This document shows, piece after piece, positions 1 through 12,211 of a stretch of 64,000 bases of DNA (position 1 is its first letter; each line of letters opens with the position of its first letter). This DNA is from Otis tarda. Taxonomy: Eukaryota; Chordata; Aves; Otidiformes; Otididae. The notes beneath the pieces were generated by a model. It was not told the DNA's origin, ran no database searches, and saw only the letters and a program-made list of their open reading frames with translations. The position numbers were made by a program, and so were the translations under genes. The DNA lies in contig CM048552.1 in the NCBI GenBank assembly GCA_026413225.1, forward strand, positions 183,740,053-183,804,052, read 5' to 3'.

Positions 1-778
1 TTAAAATATATTAGTGTTCAGATTGTTGCTATTTCTCTTGCCTAGGAGGAAGATATCATATATAATCAGTTTTAATTTTCATATGCTTATGACAAAATGC
101 AAAGCTGCGCAGTTTGGATGACAAACACAGCAGGAAAATTTTCCTTTTTTTCTCTCTCCCCTTATCCAAATTGCTGTTTTGACTGCAATCATTAAGGGAT
201 TAACAGAAGCAATTTTTTTTTGGCAGCAGGTTTTAAAAAACATGACCTTAACAAGTCCTTTAATGATTTTGGACAAAATAATGACTCAATGAATTAATTT
301 AGTCCTCTTGTGCAAAATAACTGTTTTCAAATTATACACGTGTATATGAATCACTTCACTCAGAACCAAAATATGTCCAGACTTGCTCAGCTGCAAGGTA
401 GCAACCACTGAGACAAACGGTATAACTTTGTAGCTTGGGTAATCCTGGACAGGACACTAAGGCAAAGCATTTCTCTTGCAGTTGTTTCCACAGTATCTTT
501 AACATCCACATACAGCAAGTAGGACACTGGTTGTTAAAGTCTCATCCAAATAAATTCTACAAAGTAAATTGCATGGAACCTAGTTTATCTACCTCGAAAT
601 GAAGTTTGCTGGGATTTGAACCTGTGGCTTCGGGAAAAAAAACAAACCCAGGCGCTTCAAACCTGATGTGCAAATCATTCAGCCTTTCTATAAGCTTTAA
701 GACATAAATAGTAAATTTGAGACCACATGCATGCATATATGTGTATATCTAAATCTATCCATAGATAGCTGTACCTAC
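1..778 (-). other. ENOX1: ENOX1 intron, partial (downstream of the 57-nt exon)
   Basis: Begins with the GTAGGTAC donor at 778 and runs off the left edge. AT-rich. At 608-622 there is GCTGGGATTTGAACC, which resembles the antisense of a pol III B-box as found in tRNA-derived SINEs, but too little flanking similarity remains to name an element. No coding sequence was seen; the short frame at 79-276 is not supported. Confidence 0.75.
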
Positions 779-835
779 ATTTGCCTGAGTTTCATCATGC
801 CCATTGATTTCTGCTAATTCCTTGGCGCTTTTTAA
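779..835 (-). CDS. ENOX1: ENOX1 small coding exon (57 nt, LKSAKELAEINGHDETQAN)
   Basis: A 19-codon exon reading LKSAKELAEINGHDETQAN, too short for ordinary ORF listing. The acceptor is CTCTTTGCAG|TTA with a good pyrimidine tract, and the donor is GCAAAT|GTAGGTAC. It begins and ends in phase 0 and joins VLQEQ to LKSAKEL. This corresponds to the ENOX1 segment I remember as LKGTKELVETNGH, followed in the protein by NVLTVAL. The positions of LK, KEL, E and NGH agree, while the rest has drifted, so this linker after the coiled coil seems less constrained. An alternative donor four bases later would give a phase that does not fit the remembered continuation. The following exons (the conserved C-terminal domain) lie left of the window. 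Confidence 0.87.
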
Positions 836-3800
836 CTGCAAAGAGCAAACAAAAAAAAAACAAAACAGAACAAAACAAGCACATTACTTGAGTATTTCAC
901 ACAGTTATCTTTGATTTATTTGAAGGAGCATTTTATAAAGCTTCCGATGAGAAAAACAGATGGAGCATATAATTCTAACGAGTTTTTGCTCAAACCATTT
1001 TGAAACCAACATACTTAAGGCTTGATAGGCTGGCAAAAAAAAAGGAAAATAATAAGACTGGGTCATTATTTTTTAAATAATAAGATTAGAAAGTAGTTTC
1101 AAGGCATAAAAAGTGTACAGAATTGGCTCTCAAGAATAATAAACGATTTCATTTCCCATTCTTGTTGCTATTAATTTAAACTTCACAATATTTGCAAGTT
1201 GCCACTAGCTAAATAGTGTTTTGCTAATGATTACTTTTCAACGATATATTTTGAGCTGTTTGAGATGCCAAAGTGCTACTGTACGTTTCCTTCCTGAGGA
1301 AGTATCTAAACAAGTGATATGGCTCCTGGGTATGACGGAAAAAGAGGTGAAGAGAAGAACAGCTCTTTTATTAGCCAGCAGCAGGAAGAACTGAGGAGAC
1401 TGCCAATTCCAAATACATCATCTGAACCAAGACTTTTTTATCCTGCTGAATTAGCTTTTTGGGGAAAATCCAGGATTACATTGAGGATTGTAAAAATAAT
1501 TTCCAAGAGATTTAAGGAAGGTACTAGCTCATGTCTTGAGCCACAGTGAAATATGCAGTCGTTCATCCTGTGATTGGGCAAACACAGAAAGGAGGAGACA
1601 CCGCAGCTCTCCTGAGCCTATAAGCCGTGGAGGTACACTTAAATGAAGCACTCAGAACCATTTACTCTTTAGATAAATCTCTAAAGAGTCATGCTTTTAT
1701 TCTAACTTAATTCAGAGCAGATATCTGGGGCCAGGGGAGATGGGTAAAAATAAACAGAACTTTCCTCTGCATTCCTTGTTTTTTGCCAAAGAAGCTGGGG
1801 TTGATGTAACTGTTGATGATACAGCTGCGATCTTGAATGACAACAGTCCTAAAATCCAGGTGAAATGGAACGCTATTATGTTTTGATCAGGTGTCTGACT
1901 CAGAAGCGTGGGCAGACTGGGGTGGCTAGGTTACCTCCATCATCTTTTTGTCATGTGGCAGCAACAGCTAAACGGTGTGTGATTCAGTTCCTGACTTCTC
2001 ACAGTTTCCAATCTGACAACTAAGCTAAGCGAGCCATGGTGTCTGTGTACATTATTATGCAGGGCCGTAAACTGCACCAGTTCAGCAACTGCTGTTCAAG
2101 TCACTGAACCGCTCCTGATGAGGAGGGAAGGGGCGGCAATCCCTGATAAGGCAGTACAAAGGATAGCTGGGGACTGCTAACTCATCAGGTGTCCTAGTTC
2201 AATTCACTGATGCTCATCTTTCAATACCCTTGAAAAGTCCGCAATATATACTGACAGTGGGTGATGCATTTCCAACGAAGGCTACATGTTTTCCCTTTAC
2301 TGAAAAAGTAACCATCCTGTGAAACCACTTCACTGTGAGGATGGCTGGTAGGAACAAGCCGAGATGGCTACTTCCAGCCAAGGACTAAAGTTAGGTATTT
2401 CTGCATTGCGGTGTGACCAAAAGAGCTGTTTCGTGACTCTGCCAGTTCATCATTATAGGAATTCACCTCACATGAGCAGTCCTGTTGAATTCAGCTGAAT
2501 TACTGATCTGAATATGAGGTCAGGAGAGCGTGCTCAGGTATGTAAAACTGCTCTGTACACTAAGCACACGAGCCTGAGCACTCGAGGAGTGCTGTTCATT
2601 ACTTACCTCTCACCTTTCCTTTTCCAGGTTGATAAAGTGCTGTCACCCCTTGGTGACCGCTGGCTCCTTGGGCAATGCTCTGCATGCATTCTGCTGGTGA
2701 CATACCACTTTCCTGTCAGCCACATGCGCGTTTGATGGGAGACTGGACTCAGCCTCTAGCCTATGTTGGTCTGACAGGCTTTCATCCCACCATAGTTTCT
2801 CACCGTCATCACCCTGTCACTGCTCCATGGGTTAATCTAATGCACATAGGATGCTTGAGCTTTTCCATCTCTTTTATTGCCTGCCATGCTCTGAAAAGGA
2901 TGCCAGAGCTCAGGCAAGAAGGTGCTAGCATCCACATCTACACTAGGACCACTGCAGTAGGAGCTGGAAGTGAACTGATGGAGACAATGGTGGAAAATTT
3001 AGGGGTAGAAAATTTGTAGCTCCATTCCCACAGGCTAAAGGGGTAAAGTCCCCTTTTTTTCCAACATTGCCTTTTTCTAAATTAAAATTTAAATTATATT
3101 CTTTTCTCATATCCTAAATAGTGAAATGTTGGAATAGGAACCTCAGAAAAACATACAATATTGGAAAAATAGGACTTGCCTTGCCCCTGAGGCAGGCTCC
3201 ATTGCAGGGCAGTGGCCAGTGTGATGTTACCAGTAGAGAGCATGCAGAAGCAACACACTGAACTATTGCCAGTAACTACCAAGGGCCTACCTGAAAGGAA
3301 AGGAGAAAGGCTGAGGAGTTAGAAGTCTCTGATGCATCTGATGCTGTGGTTTGTGTAGGTCTGACTCAAACAAGAGGGCATGAATCCCTCTAGCAACCAA
3401 AGCTGGCGGCCATGGGCCAGATCAGATCCAGAAGACTTTTGGCTACAGTAATGCAATATGGTGCAGGAGCAAACAGGACCTCTCCCAGCACAACATCCCA
3501 GCCTGGATGTGGCTGGGTTGGTGCAACTGGATCAGCGTGAGATGTGCTAAGCCAGCAAACGTGCTCAGATACAGCTGCACCTGTCTGTGCAAACATGGCT
3601 GTGCTGAGGCAGGGAGGGATCCCTCTGCCAGCTTGAGATGAAAAGGCAGATTTTAGCAAACATATCACAAAAACGAGCTATACAATTGAGGCGGGAGCCC
3701 AGTGCTATTTATTTTTTAAAGACATGTTAATATTTACTTGACTTTGCCGGATGATTTTCAATACTTATTGTGGATAAAACACACAGATGAGCTGTGGTGC

Positions 3801-5590
3801 TTGTAAAGGAAAGCTGTGAGCCTTGGCAAGTGGGGGTCATTACTGCTAGGACTTCTGCAGTTCTGGAAAGTTTTGGAACTGGTTTAGGGTTGTTAGAGAA
3901 GCACACTGGCTGCATAGCACTCCTTAGGAATTCTGGCTACTTACAGTCTTGGCCTTTGGCATGTTTCAGAGCTAATTCTCAAGAGAAATGCAGATCCATC
4001 CTGCCTGTCTTCCAGCTACTGTTTTGTCTGTCTGCCTAGCATGACTGCACATTTGATTCGCAATTAGTAGGAGTCTGCAGAGCTTCACAAGTCTGCCCTG
4101 GTGGTCCCTACCAGGGCCCAGCATTGTAAGATCTTCCTATACGTTTTTGCAGTATTCAATTTCTACCAAGATATAAAATAACGTCATGCAATTTCATTAT
4201 TTCTTTTTTTAAAAAGTATTTTATAACACTATACCTTGAATGCCATGTAAAAATGGAAATAAGATGCAATTAACATCAGAGATCTGGTGGATTCTGCATT
4301 TACAAAGATTCTGTCGTTAACAAATCCATTCTTCCTCATGATGTTTTGTGTAATACAGTCTTGCATCAGTTCTCATTTAGAAGGTTATCTTTGTAACCAC
4401 AAGTGCTAAGAACATGTATCTGAACATAAAAGGTTTATTTTTTTTTCCAGAATTTAAATTATTAGTTTCTGGAATATATTTCTCACTAGATATGTTCAAA
4501 GACAAATGTCAGATGTGGAACAATGTCACAGCTTTCATAACAAGCATTTAAAAAATCCGAAATAAGCATAAAATTACTGTTCCCAATAAGTACATTAAAT
4601 GTATAATTCTATCTGCAGACATTCAGACATACATTCTGAAAAATCTTGAACATAATAATCATCAGCATTTTGAATCTCTGCCATCTAAGCAATTGAGATC
4701 TCACAGTCTTTAAGCTGCAAATACTTAACCAAGACACTAAATATTTTAGCTCAAAGATTATACAGAAATGATCAAAATAAGGTCTCAAAGCAGAGGCTGT
4801 ACCTGTGCAGCATAGGTGGGGATTTGTGATTTCAGTGTGCCCAAGCCATGTGGTTTACACAGACAACATGTATTTGTGCACATTGTGCTTGCACACAATG
4901 CCCTCTTTCATCTCCAGATTTACAGATTTAGCACCAGATTTTCTTTTTTTTTTTTTTGCTGTGTAACTATCCATCTTACCATGCTTCTGAAAGAATACTG
5001 TCAAATAAAATTCTTGGTGTCATAGACCACCTTAATATCAAAGAAGGTATGATAATCAGATTTACAGAGGATTGCTTCTCACTGCTTAAATAAGTGCATT
5101 GGTAACTACTTTTTAAAATGTCATTATGATAAGGTTTTCTGTATACTCGTATCTGCACAAATATACAGATTCTTCATATTCTTCTTCAATAGTAGCCTTA
5201 AAAGAAAAAGCTGTTTTGTTTCAGATATGTTTGCTTTTCAGGTATATTTAACTCTCCCAACATTTTATTTTTTTTTAATTCAGAGTGAAAACACACTTCA
5301 CTGATATCTATGTAGAATAATGTAAGAGGAAATGTTACTCAAGACATGAAATTCAGTATTGGATAGTATAAAATAAGGGTCCCTTTTCACTCTGTTTTCT
5401 CAAACTCTGCGTAAGCCTCAGCTGCGTTCACAAATGCTAATCAGAGCAGACACACAGGCCACAGAAGGTTACATCTTGTTCACAGAACATTCAGTGGTCA
5501 AACTCCTATGGATTTTGGAGGTGAAGCCATGAGTCCTCCATCCCCTTAGTATGCTTAAGCTAGCATTTTTCTCCCACCAGAAGCACTCAC
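836..5590 (-). other. ENOX1: ENOX1 intron (4.8 kb, phase 0)
   Basis: Spans the GTGAGTGC donor at 5590 to the TTTGCAG acceptor at 836. A perfect 10-bp inverted repeat sits at 1664-1689, and an A-rich run is at 849-874, just upstream of the exon acceptor. The 2.5-4.0 kb part is somewhat more GC-rich than its surroundings but shows no recognisable repeat family or gene. I see nothing else to annotate. Confidence 0.88.
1664..1689. repeat. Perfect 10-bp inverted repeat
   Basis: ACTCTTTAGA at 1664-1673 and TCTAAAGAGT at 1680-1689 flank a 6-nt spacer. AT-rich, and may be chance. Confidence 0.9.
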
Positions 5591-5698
5591 CTGTTCCTGC
5601 AGGACTTTAAGCATCGCTTGTGTATGAGTTTGCTCTTCCTTGGCTTGCTCCAGTTCAGATTTTTTGTTATTTAATTCTTCCTGTATGCTCAGCAATTG
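5591..5698 (-). CDS. ENOX1: ENOX1 coding exon (108 nt, coiled coil EELNNKKSELEQAKEEQ)
   Basis: Phase 0 to phase 0, 36 codons: QLLSIQEELNNKKSELEQ, then AKEEQTHTQAMLKVLQEQ. The acceptor is TTTGTGCAG|CAA and the donor AACAG|GTGAGTGC, a near-consensus site. The peptide continues the coiled coil of the 22113 exon with a heptad pattern (L, I, L, L, A, L, L at core positions). It matches my memory of ENOX1 (EELNNKKSELEQAKEEQ) and differs from ENOX2 (EEYKKKEAELEKLKDDK), so it is the best paralogue discriminator in the window. Because length and phases are symmetric, skipping it would keep the frame. Confidence 0.96.
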
Positions 5699-7343
5699 CT
5701 GCACAAACAAAAGAAGTTTCTGGTTAGCACCATCTGGATCCAAAGGAGTTTTAAATCCTTGGTTTGATAAATCCTCATTTCAAACAATGTTTTTCAGTCT
5801 GCTCCTCCATTTAGTATGTTGTGTAATCTGCTGTGTCTAAACGGACCAGAGGTAAATAATTTTCATCTGCATCTCCTTCTGCAGCAGCGCTCCCCGAGTA
5901 ATGCATCTATTAATGCGTGTTAAGCTATGTGTTACATTAAAGTAGAAACTCCTGGTACAGTATATCACCCACAGAGCGACTGTCACATTCATCTGAACCA
6001 AAATCTTATTTGTAGAAGTATATGCAGTGGTTTTAATAATACTAGGGTAAACACTCTGGTACATAAATAATTTAAAAGCACAGCCCTTTAATATAATTAG
6101 TCACTGGCCCACAGCCATTTTCATTCTATGCAAAGCAATATTCTGGAAAGCTTTCACACTGAGTTGCCAAGAAGACAAAAGCCTTCCTATTTTTTTCCCT
6201 TGTGCTGTGATATTTTATTAGATTAGGAAGACTGACGCCCTACAATCAATATATCAGCCAGGAAGACTGCTGATCTGAACTGTCAAAACAAAGAGCTATG
6301 GCCAAACTCTATTTTTATAAAGAGAATTCTGGGATGTATGGACATCTTTAAAAGCCCACGTTCCCTCATCTTGGCTAGCTTTAGGTTCTGCCTAGATTTA
6401 TTGTGACTGTCAAGCACAGGTCAGTAGATTTAATTAATTCTGAAATGATTTTACTTTTTTTTTTTATTGATGTGATGAATGTTAGACACTGCTGAAGAGC
6501 AAGAAGAGACAAACACAAGATGAAAAAGGAGTTTATGGCACTTTCCCTTACTGATCAAGAAAGGAAACCCTGATTTGCTGGGGCAACATATTGCTTGTAA
6601 GCACACTCCTTTTTAAGGACACTTTGAATGAGGAATTGCTTTACTAACTTGTGTTGCTGATCTAACCATGTATCTAAGCATCTAAGGTTTAGTCTATACT
6701 TGTGCTTAGGACTGGTAACTCTGACTCAGACTGGTGTTGCTGGTCTTTAGCTCTTGGTAAGTTACGGAGAGCAAGCCCAGAAATAATCTCTGGTCTTGTT
6801 CCACTGCACTGGAAGTCCCAGGCATCAAAGGACCTGGCACCAGTATTGTTTTCAGAGCTGCTTGGAAACATATGACATTTCAGGGACTGACAGAGTTATT
6901 GGTAGTGTATTTCTGTTGTAAGTGAACATCAGTATGATGGATTAATTCAGCCACTGAAGTAAAAATACATGTGGGTATATGTCTGATTATATCTCACACA
7001 CTCTACAGTCCAGTTGAGTTAGCTTTTTGATGGATCTCACCACCTGGACTGCTCCCTGGGAGCCTTCAAGAGAAATTCAGGCATGTGTATTCACTCTACC
7101 ATAGCACAAGAGCATTTAAAATCTCAAGATTTTACATGAAAGAACAAGGTCTGTTCCACTGAGGCTCTTGCCCAGCCAGTTTTTGTGTGGGAAGCTCTAC
7201 TTCTGGCATTTCCTGACCAGGGATGGATTGCCACCTCAGGCCTGTGTTCATCTTGCCTGTTGGGTACTATTCCCTACATTTTGAGAAGATATAAATTTGT
7301 GTATACTGTCATCTGATACCCATGCAGATCCTTAGCCAGACAT

Positions 7344-7490
7344 TTCATAACCTTTTAGCCCAGAAGGGACCATTTGGTCACCTCACGTAACCTCCTGTTA
7401 TTACAGACCATTAAGCTTCACCCAGAATAGCTCTAGCTGATGTCTGCAATTTAAAAAGAAGGAGCTCCAATCCTTAGAAGAGAAGCAGAG
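7344..7490 (-). mobile_element. Ancient CR1-like LINE 3' remnant
   Basis: The string 'tttagcccagaagggaccat' followed by 'ggtcacctcacgtaacctcc' and 'cagaccattaagcttcaccc' resembles the 3' region of the old amniote CR1-type elements known from turtles and crocodilians (pattern: agaagggaccatt, gatcatctagtctgacctcc, cacaggccat, cacccag). It is much more diverged than the four avian CR1 copies. No coding potential. The family-level assignment is from memory of that consensus and needs a repeat-library comparison. Confidence 0.5.
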
Positions 7491-7564
7491 CATACAAGAC
7501 ACGAGAAAGAGAGTATAAGTCCTTTCAAGGGTCACTAGTTGAGACACTTGAGGTTTGGTAAGCA

Positions 7565-7597
7565 GATGTGTCACCTAATAGGGGCTGGTGACACATC
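7565..7597. repeat. Perfect 11-bp inverted repeat
   Basis: GATGTGTCACC at 7565-7575 and GGTGACACATC at 7587-7597 are exact reverse complements around an 11-nt loop. It lies just beyond the ancient CR1-like fragment. Function unknown. Confidence 0.95.
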
Positions 7598-8282
7598 CTC
7601 TCCTTCCCAGATGCAACCTGTTTCATCTTACACACCTGAACATGGCAAAGGTTGTTAAAAGAAAGGAGTCTTTGCCCTCCATTGCAGAGTCTTCTTTGAG
7701 CAGTTAGATCTCACCAGTGTGGCCACCCTCTGATGATTCAATGGTAGGAGCCAAAATGAATTAAATGATCCTCACACAAAGGCAGGAATGCATCTAGCCA
7801 ATTACATACTGTGGGAAGGAAGCCCTTCTTTGTGTCTCCAGGTAATCAGCTGAAACCTTGAAGCACGGGATTTGATTATTACTATTGTCTCAGTGCAGTG
7901 CTACAAGTACTGGGGAGTTTGAGGAGGACCTCACAACACATCTTGTTTGCTCCACAGCCTCTTAAGGAAGTGAATAGCCATGCATATCCAAGGAGAACAT
8001 CAACCCTATCCAGACTGCACCTTCTGGTTCAGAGATTTTACTCCAGCTTCTGGGAGAAACCCTACAGCCCATCCTTCCAAACAATATAAACTCACACTTG
8101 GAAGGTCCTAAATGAGTTTTCAATCCATCTCTGCTCCAGAAAGCCTTTTCACTACTGAATGACTGTTACAAACGGAAAATCAAGTTTCACTTATGGGTTG
8201 AACCCGTTACACTTCCACCAGGACTGAAATCTCCTTCCCTGTCCTACCCACTTCTCCCCATGGTTCTTCCCTGGCCAAGTTC

Positions 8283-8908
8283 CAGAAGGCCAACCGCATT
8301 CTGGGCTGCATCAAGAGGAGCGTGGCCAGCAGGTCGAGGGAGGTGATTCTCCCCCTCTACTCTGCCCTGGTGAGACCCCACCTGGAGTACTGTGTCCAGT
8401 TCTGGAGCCCCCAACATAAGAAGGACATGGACCAGTTGGAGAAGGTCCAGAGGAGGGCCACAAAGATGATAAAAGGGCTGGAGCACCTCTCGTATGAGGA
8501 CAGGCTGAGAGAGTTGGGGCTGTTCAGCCTGGAGAAGAGGAGGCTCCGGGGAGACCTGATAGCGGTCTTCCAGTACCTCAAGGGGGCCTACAAGAAAGAT
8601 GGGGAAAGGCTGTTCAGTAGGGCCTGTTGCAATAGGATGAGGGGTAATGGTTTTAAAATAGAGGGGGAAAGATTTAGATTGGAAATTAGGAAAAAATTTT
8701 TTACAATGCGAGTTATAGAACACTGGAACAGGTTGCCCAGAAAGGTGGTGGAGGCCCCATCCCTGGAGACGTTCAAGGCCAGGCTGGATGGGGCTCTGAG
8801 CAACCTGATCTAGTCAGGGATGTCCCTGCTCCTTGCAGGGGGGTTGGACTAGATGACCTTTGAAGGTCCCTTCCAACCCTAACCATTCTATGATTCTATG
8901 ATTCTATA
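8283..8908 (+). mobile_element. CR1 LINE 3' fragment with intact ORF2 C-terminus
   Basis: A 5'-truncated CR1 in antisense orientation to ENOX1. The frame is open from [13 protein letters not shown] at 8283 to the TAG at 8811-8813 (about 176 codons). It includes [38 protein letters not shown] and [18 protein letters not shown], the end of CR1 ORF2. The short 3' UTR has GGGGGTTGGACTAGATGACC and ends in about three ATTCTATG octamers at 8885-8908, the hallmark CR1 3' terminus. The uninterrupted frame suggests a young insertion. The 5' breakpoint lies between about 8276 and 8283. Confidence 0.95.
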
Positions 8909-10562
8909 TACCACAGATCAGCTCACAAACAAGTTTTATTTTCACATCTCCCACTGCTATCTCCCACTGTGAGTCAGTCTAATTATATCCCTCCTCTTTT
9001 GATCTTGACTTTTTCTGTTTTGTGTTTGAGGCAATTTTTCCAAAACTGTCCAAGCATGGGAGGAAGTGGTGTGGAAGTGGTCTACGCTCTCTGAGAGCAT
9101 AAGAGAGAGAGAGTGATGCTCCCTGCTCTGCATCTTTGTACTTGGCTCTGGACCAGCCAGGAACAGGAATCCCAGGAAAACATCCAACACGCTCATTTTC
9201 CCCGGGGTAAGAGAGTGTGCATTCTGGTTGCAGCATGAGCTGCAAAGCGCTTGATATGAGATAAAACCTTCCAGCAGTCTTAATGGTTAAACTGCCAACT
9301 ACTGCAGGCTTACTGTGTGTGCATGGGCTCGTATTTTCAAAGACAGCAAATGGGTCTTATTTTCACAGCAGTGGAAAACAGAATATCTGTAACTAAGGTA
9401 CCATATTCCCACTCACACATAAGGTTTTTCATTCACAGAACTGGGATCTTCCCATTCAACCCACAAAGACGTCAGAATTGTTTAAACCCTGTAGCCATCC
9501 CCTGGGGGTGTAACTTTCTTTTTCTCTCCCTTTTTCTCTCCAACAGCTGCAGAACCTGCTAATTTCACATGGGTCAGGTTCTGAGATTTCTTTTTCTTAA
9601 ATGGTTGATGCCGCCACCAGGAAGTCGTAACACGGAGTTATACCTGCCAAACAGCATATTTTTTCCCTCTAGTCTCATTTTGGAAAATTAAGAAATAGCT
9701 TTGACTGAAAAAAAAAAAAAATCAGCCTAAGACAGACGAACAGCCTGAAAATTTTCAGCACAAACATGTGATGTTTGGCAAAATTAGAAGCAAATGGGAA
9801 GAGGATCTTACACTGGCAGGAATGAGGCAAGTTTCATAACAGGAACTGCTGTCATGCCTGCTTATTAACAGACAGTCTCTCTGCAAAAATTGTAATGAAT
9901 GATGCCAAGATGATGGTATTTAATTATTTAAAATCATTTTGTTTTTCACATAAATGTACTTATTAAAAATTGATCCTATAGGTATTTATTCTACCCTTCA
10001 GATTGCTTGCAACTATACACCACAATCAATTAAAATTAAAAAAGTGTTCTTCTTGGTTTTAATGTTTGTGCTGTCTGATACTGTTCCACCTATTTTGACA
10101 TCTCATCCAGCACTTCTGCCAGAGCTTCCCCTCCTGCCCACTCACCCACAGAGCATTTGCTACCCTGCCTCCCACCTGTTGTATCCTGCTGGCTCACAGC
10201 TGCTTCCAGCACAGCTATCAAAGTGCCCCTTCCTTCAATCTTGTCTCACCTCTCTGGCCATTTCCTTTAAGCCCTGATGTCCCCAAATTTGTGGCACAGC
10301 CATGGCATTCAGACAGCAGTTCCCCAGTTTCCTCAGGCAAAGGAATGACTTCTTGGTTACACAGCCAGGAAACACCTGGCTCATTCTGCTGTTGTCTTCC
10401 AGTCGTCCTCAGTGTGCAATTCTTTGGTTCTCTGAGGGACTCTGAGGGTCCCCTGCAAGTTATGCAAGGGTCTTTTCCCTGAGCCAAACTTCCAGTGGCA
10501 GGAAGCAGAAAAGCATCTCACGGTGCTCATCGCAGCTCTGAGAACCCTGCACAGCCTAGAGC

Positions 10563-10614
10563 TCCACCAGCACCAGTCTGGAAGCTCAGCTGATCTACGT
10601 TCAACCAGAACCTT
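10563..10614 (+). repeat. 52-bp dispersed repeat, copy 1
   Basis: Starts TCCACCAGCACCAGTCTGG and ends CGTTCAACCAGAACCTT. It matches copy 2 at 12160-12211 in direct orientation at 50 of 52 positions, while the flanks are unrelated on both sides. It is not part of any repeat family I recognise. Confidence 0.95.
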
Positions 10615-12159
10615 TTGTCACCATCTCTGACAGGTTAACCCTAGAGATGAACCTGTGTAGTAGGTCCAGATCAGAATAGCAGATGTCACTGATACCCTCT
10701 TACTGGTATTTCCAGAGAGAAGATAGGAAAGGAGAAAGAAATAACCTACAGGTTGTCTCTCCAGAGATCAATCAATGCATTTTAGACAAAAAAATGCAAG
10801 ACAAATTGCTTGTTTCCAGTGGCAGCTTGGGAGCTGCTCTCTATAGAAATGGTAAATATCACTCTCCAGTGTTAAGCTTCCTTCATTTATGAGGATCAAA
10901 TCCTCCTTCTATATAAGTGAGTAGCTAATTTCTTTATATGGGGGGAAGGGTGTGTGTGTGTTTTATTTTGTTTTTTTTCCCCACACTTCACTTCCAATGC
11001 TGAATCTCTGTCAGAGACAGTTCAGTACTGCCCATATTGCGTAGATCTCAAAAGTGCAGACAGAAAATTACCATCTTAAACCAATCTTCGCAGCTTCTGA
11101 AACATTAAATATAGATGGCATTATTGAAGCCAGCTGAATTACTCAGACTGTGTACAATGCGGTGCCAGTATGGCCAAGAATGCTAACAACTGAACAACAC
11201 ACAGTGCCTCGAAATATATGAGAAGCCCTAAAGGGAAAGCAATAGCTTGCTGTTGTGTACCATTGTGCAGCCATGAAAAACCCCTTCTCTTTCCTCCTCT
11301 CCTCCCTGCCCACAGTTCTTCATTTATCCCCAAAAGGCAGTGTTATGTGTGTATATTTAAATATAAATTATGGACATATCTAGAAGTGTGATCACACACT
11401 GAGCCTAGCAGGACAGAGAAGGGTCTCAGAAGGAAAGCATGGTTTCCAGCATGAAACCATCAACTTAGCATGCTAAGAAAAGGGAGGCAGATCAGAAGAG
11501 ACCACAGGGCCTGAGGCTGTACTTAAGATACTCTAAGGCTGACAGAATAATGAAAAAGGAAAACCAGCATTTGCCACAAGTTTAGCAGTTATACCGCTGA
11601 ATGGTCCTGCCCCTGCTATTTTGGTTATGGTTTTCTCTACAGCTGCTTGAAAAGAAATACAAAAAGGTTACTAAGACCTTAAAGAAAGGGAAGTAAAGAA
11701 GAACAGACAAAAGAACGCCTCTGAGGTGGGAGCGCTGACTTTGATCGCAGGTTGTGCAGGCAGTTTCAGCAAACCCAGCCTGTTCAGCCACATGAAGGAG
11801 GCATGGACTCCCTCTCCCATTTCTGGAGTGGCTGCAGAATGTCCGTGGCAAACTCCTCTGAAATGAGACTATCGGTCAAAGAGGGATGGTCTTACACAGC
11901 CTAACTGAGCCAGCTCAGCTGAATGGCCATCTCAGACACCTTGTGAACTCACGCAAACTGAATTCTTCTATCCATATAGTATTTGAGGGCAGCACACTAC
12001 TCTCCAGTTACTACCTATAGGAAATATAACCCTATACAGGAAAAATGGGAAGATTTGATTCACTAGGTGCCTAAAATGAAGGCAAAACTTAGGTGCCTCA
12101 AATAGGCAGGCCATATCCCAACCAAGGCTAACTTTTTCAGTTCCAATGAAACCAAGACT

Positions 12160-12211
12160 TCCACCAGCACCAGTCTGGAAGCTTAGCTGATCTACGTTCA
12201 ACCAAAACCTT
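12160..12211 (+). repeat. 52-bp dispersed repeat, copy 2
   Basis: Second copy, 1.6 kb from the first. It differs by C-to-T in GAAGCTTAGC and G-to-A in CAACCAAAACC. No target-site duplication or tail is evident around either copy. Confidence 0.95.

Noticed and set aside
2514-4039. Cluster of short frames in a slightly GC-richer part of the intron
   Set aside because: None reaches a recognisable domain, frames conflict with one another, and no exon-like boundaries match ENOX1.
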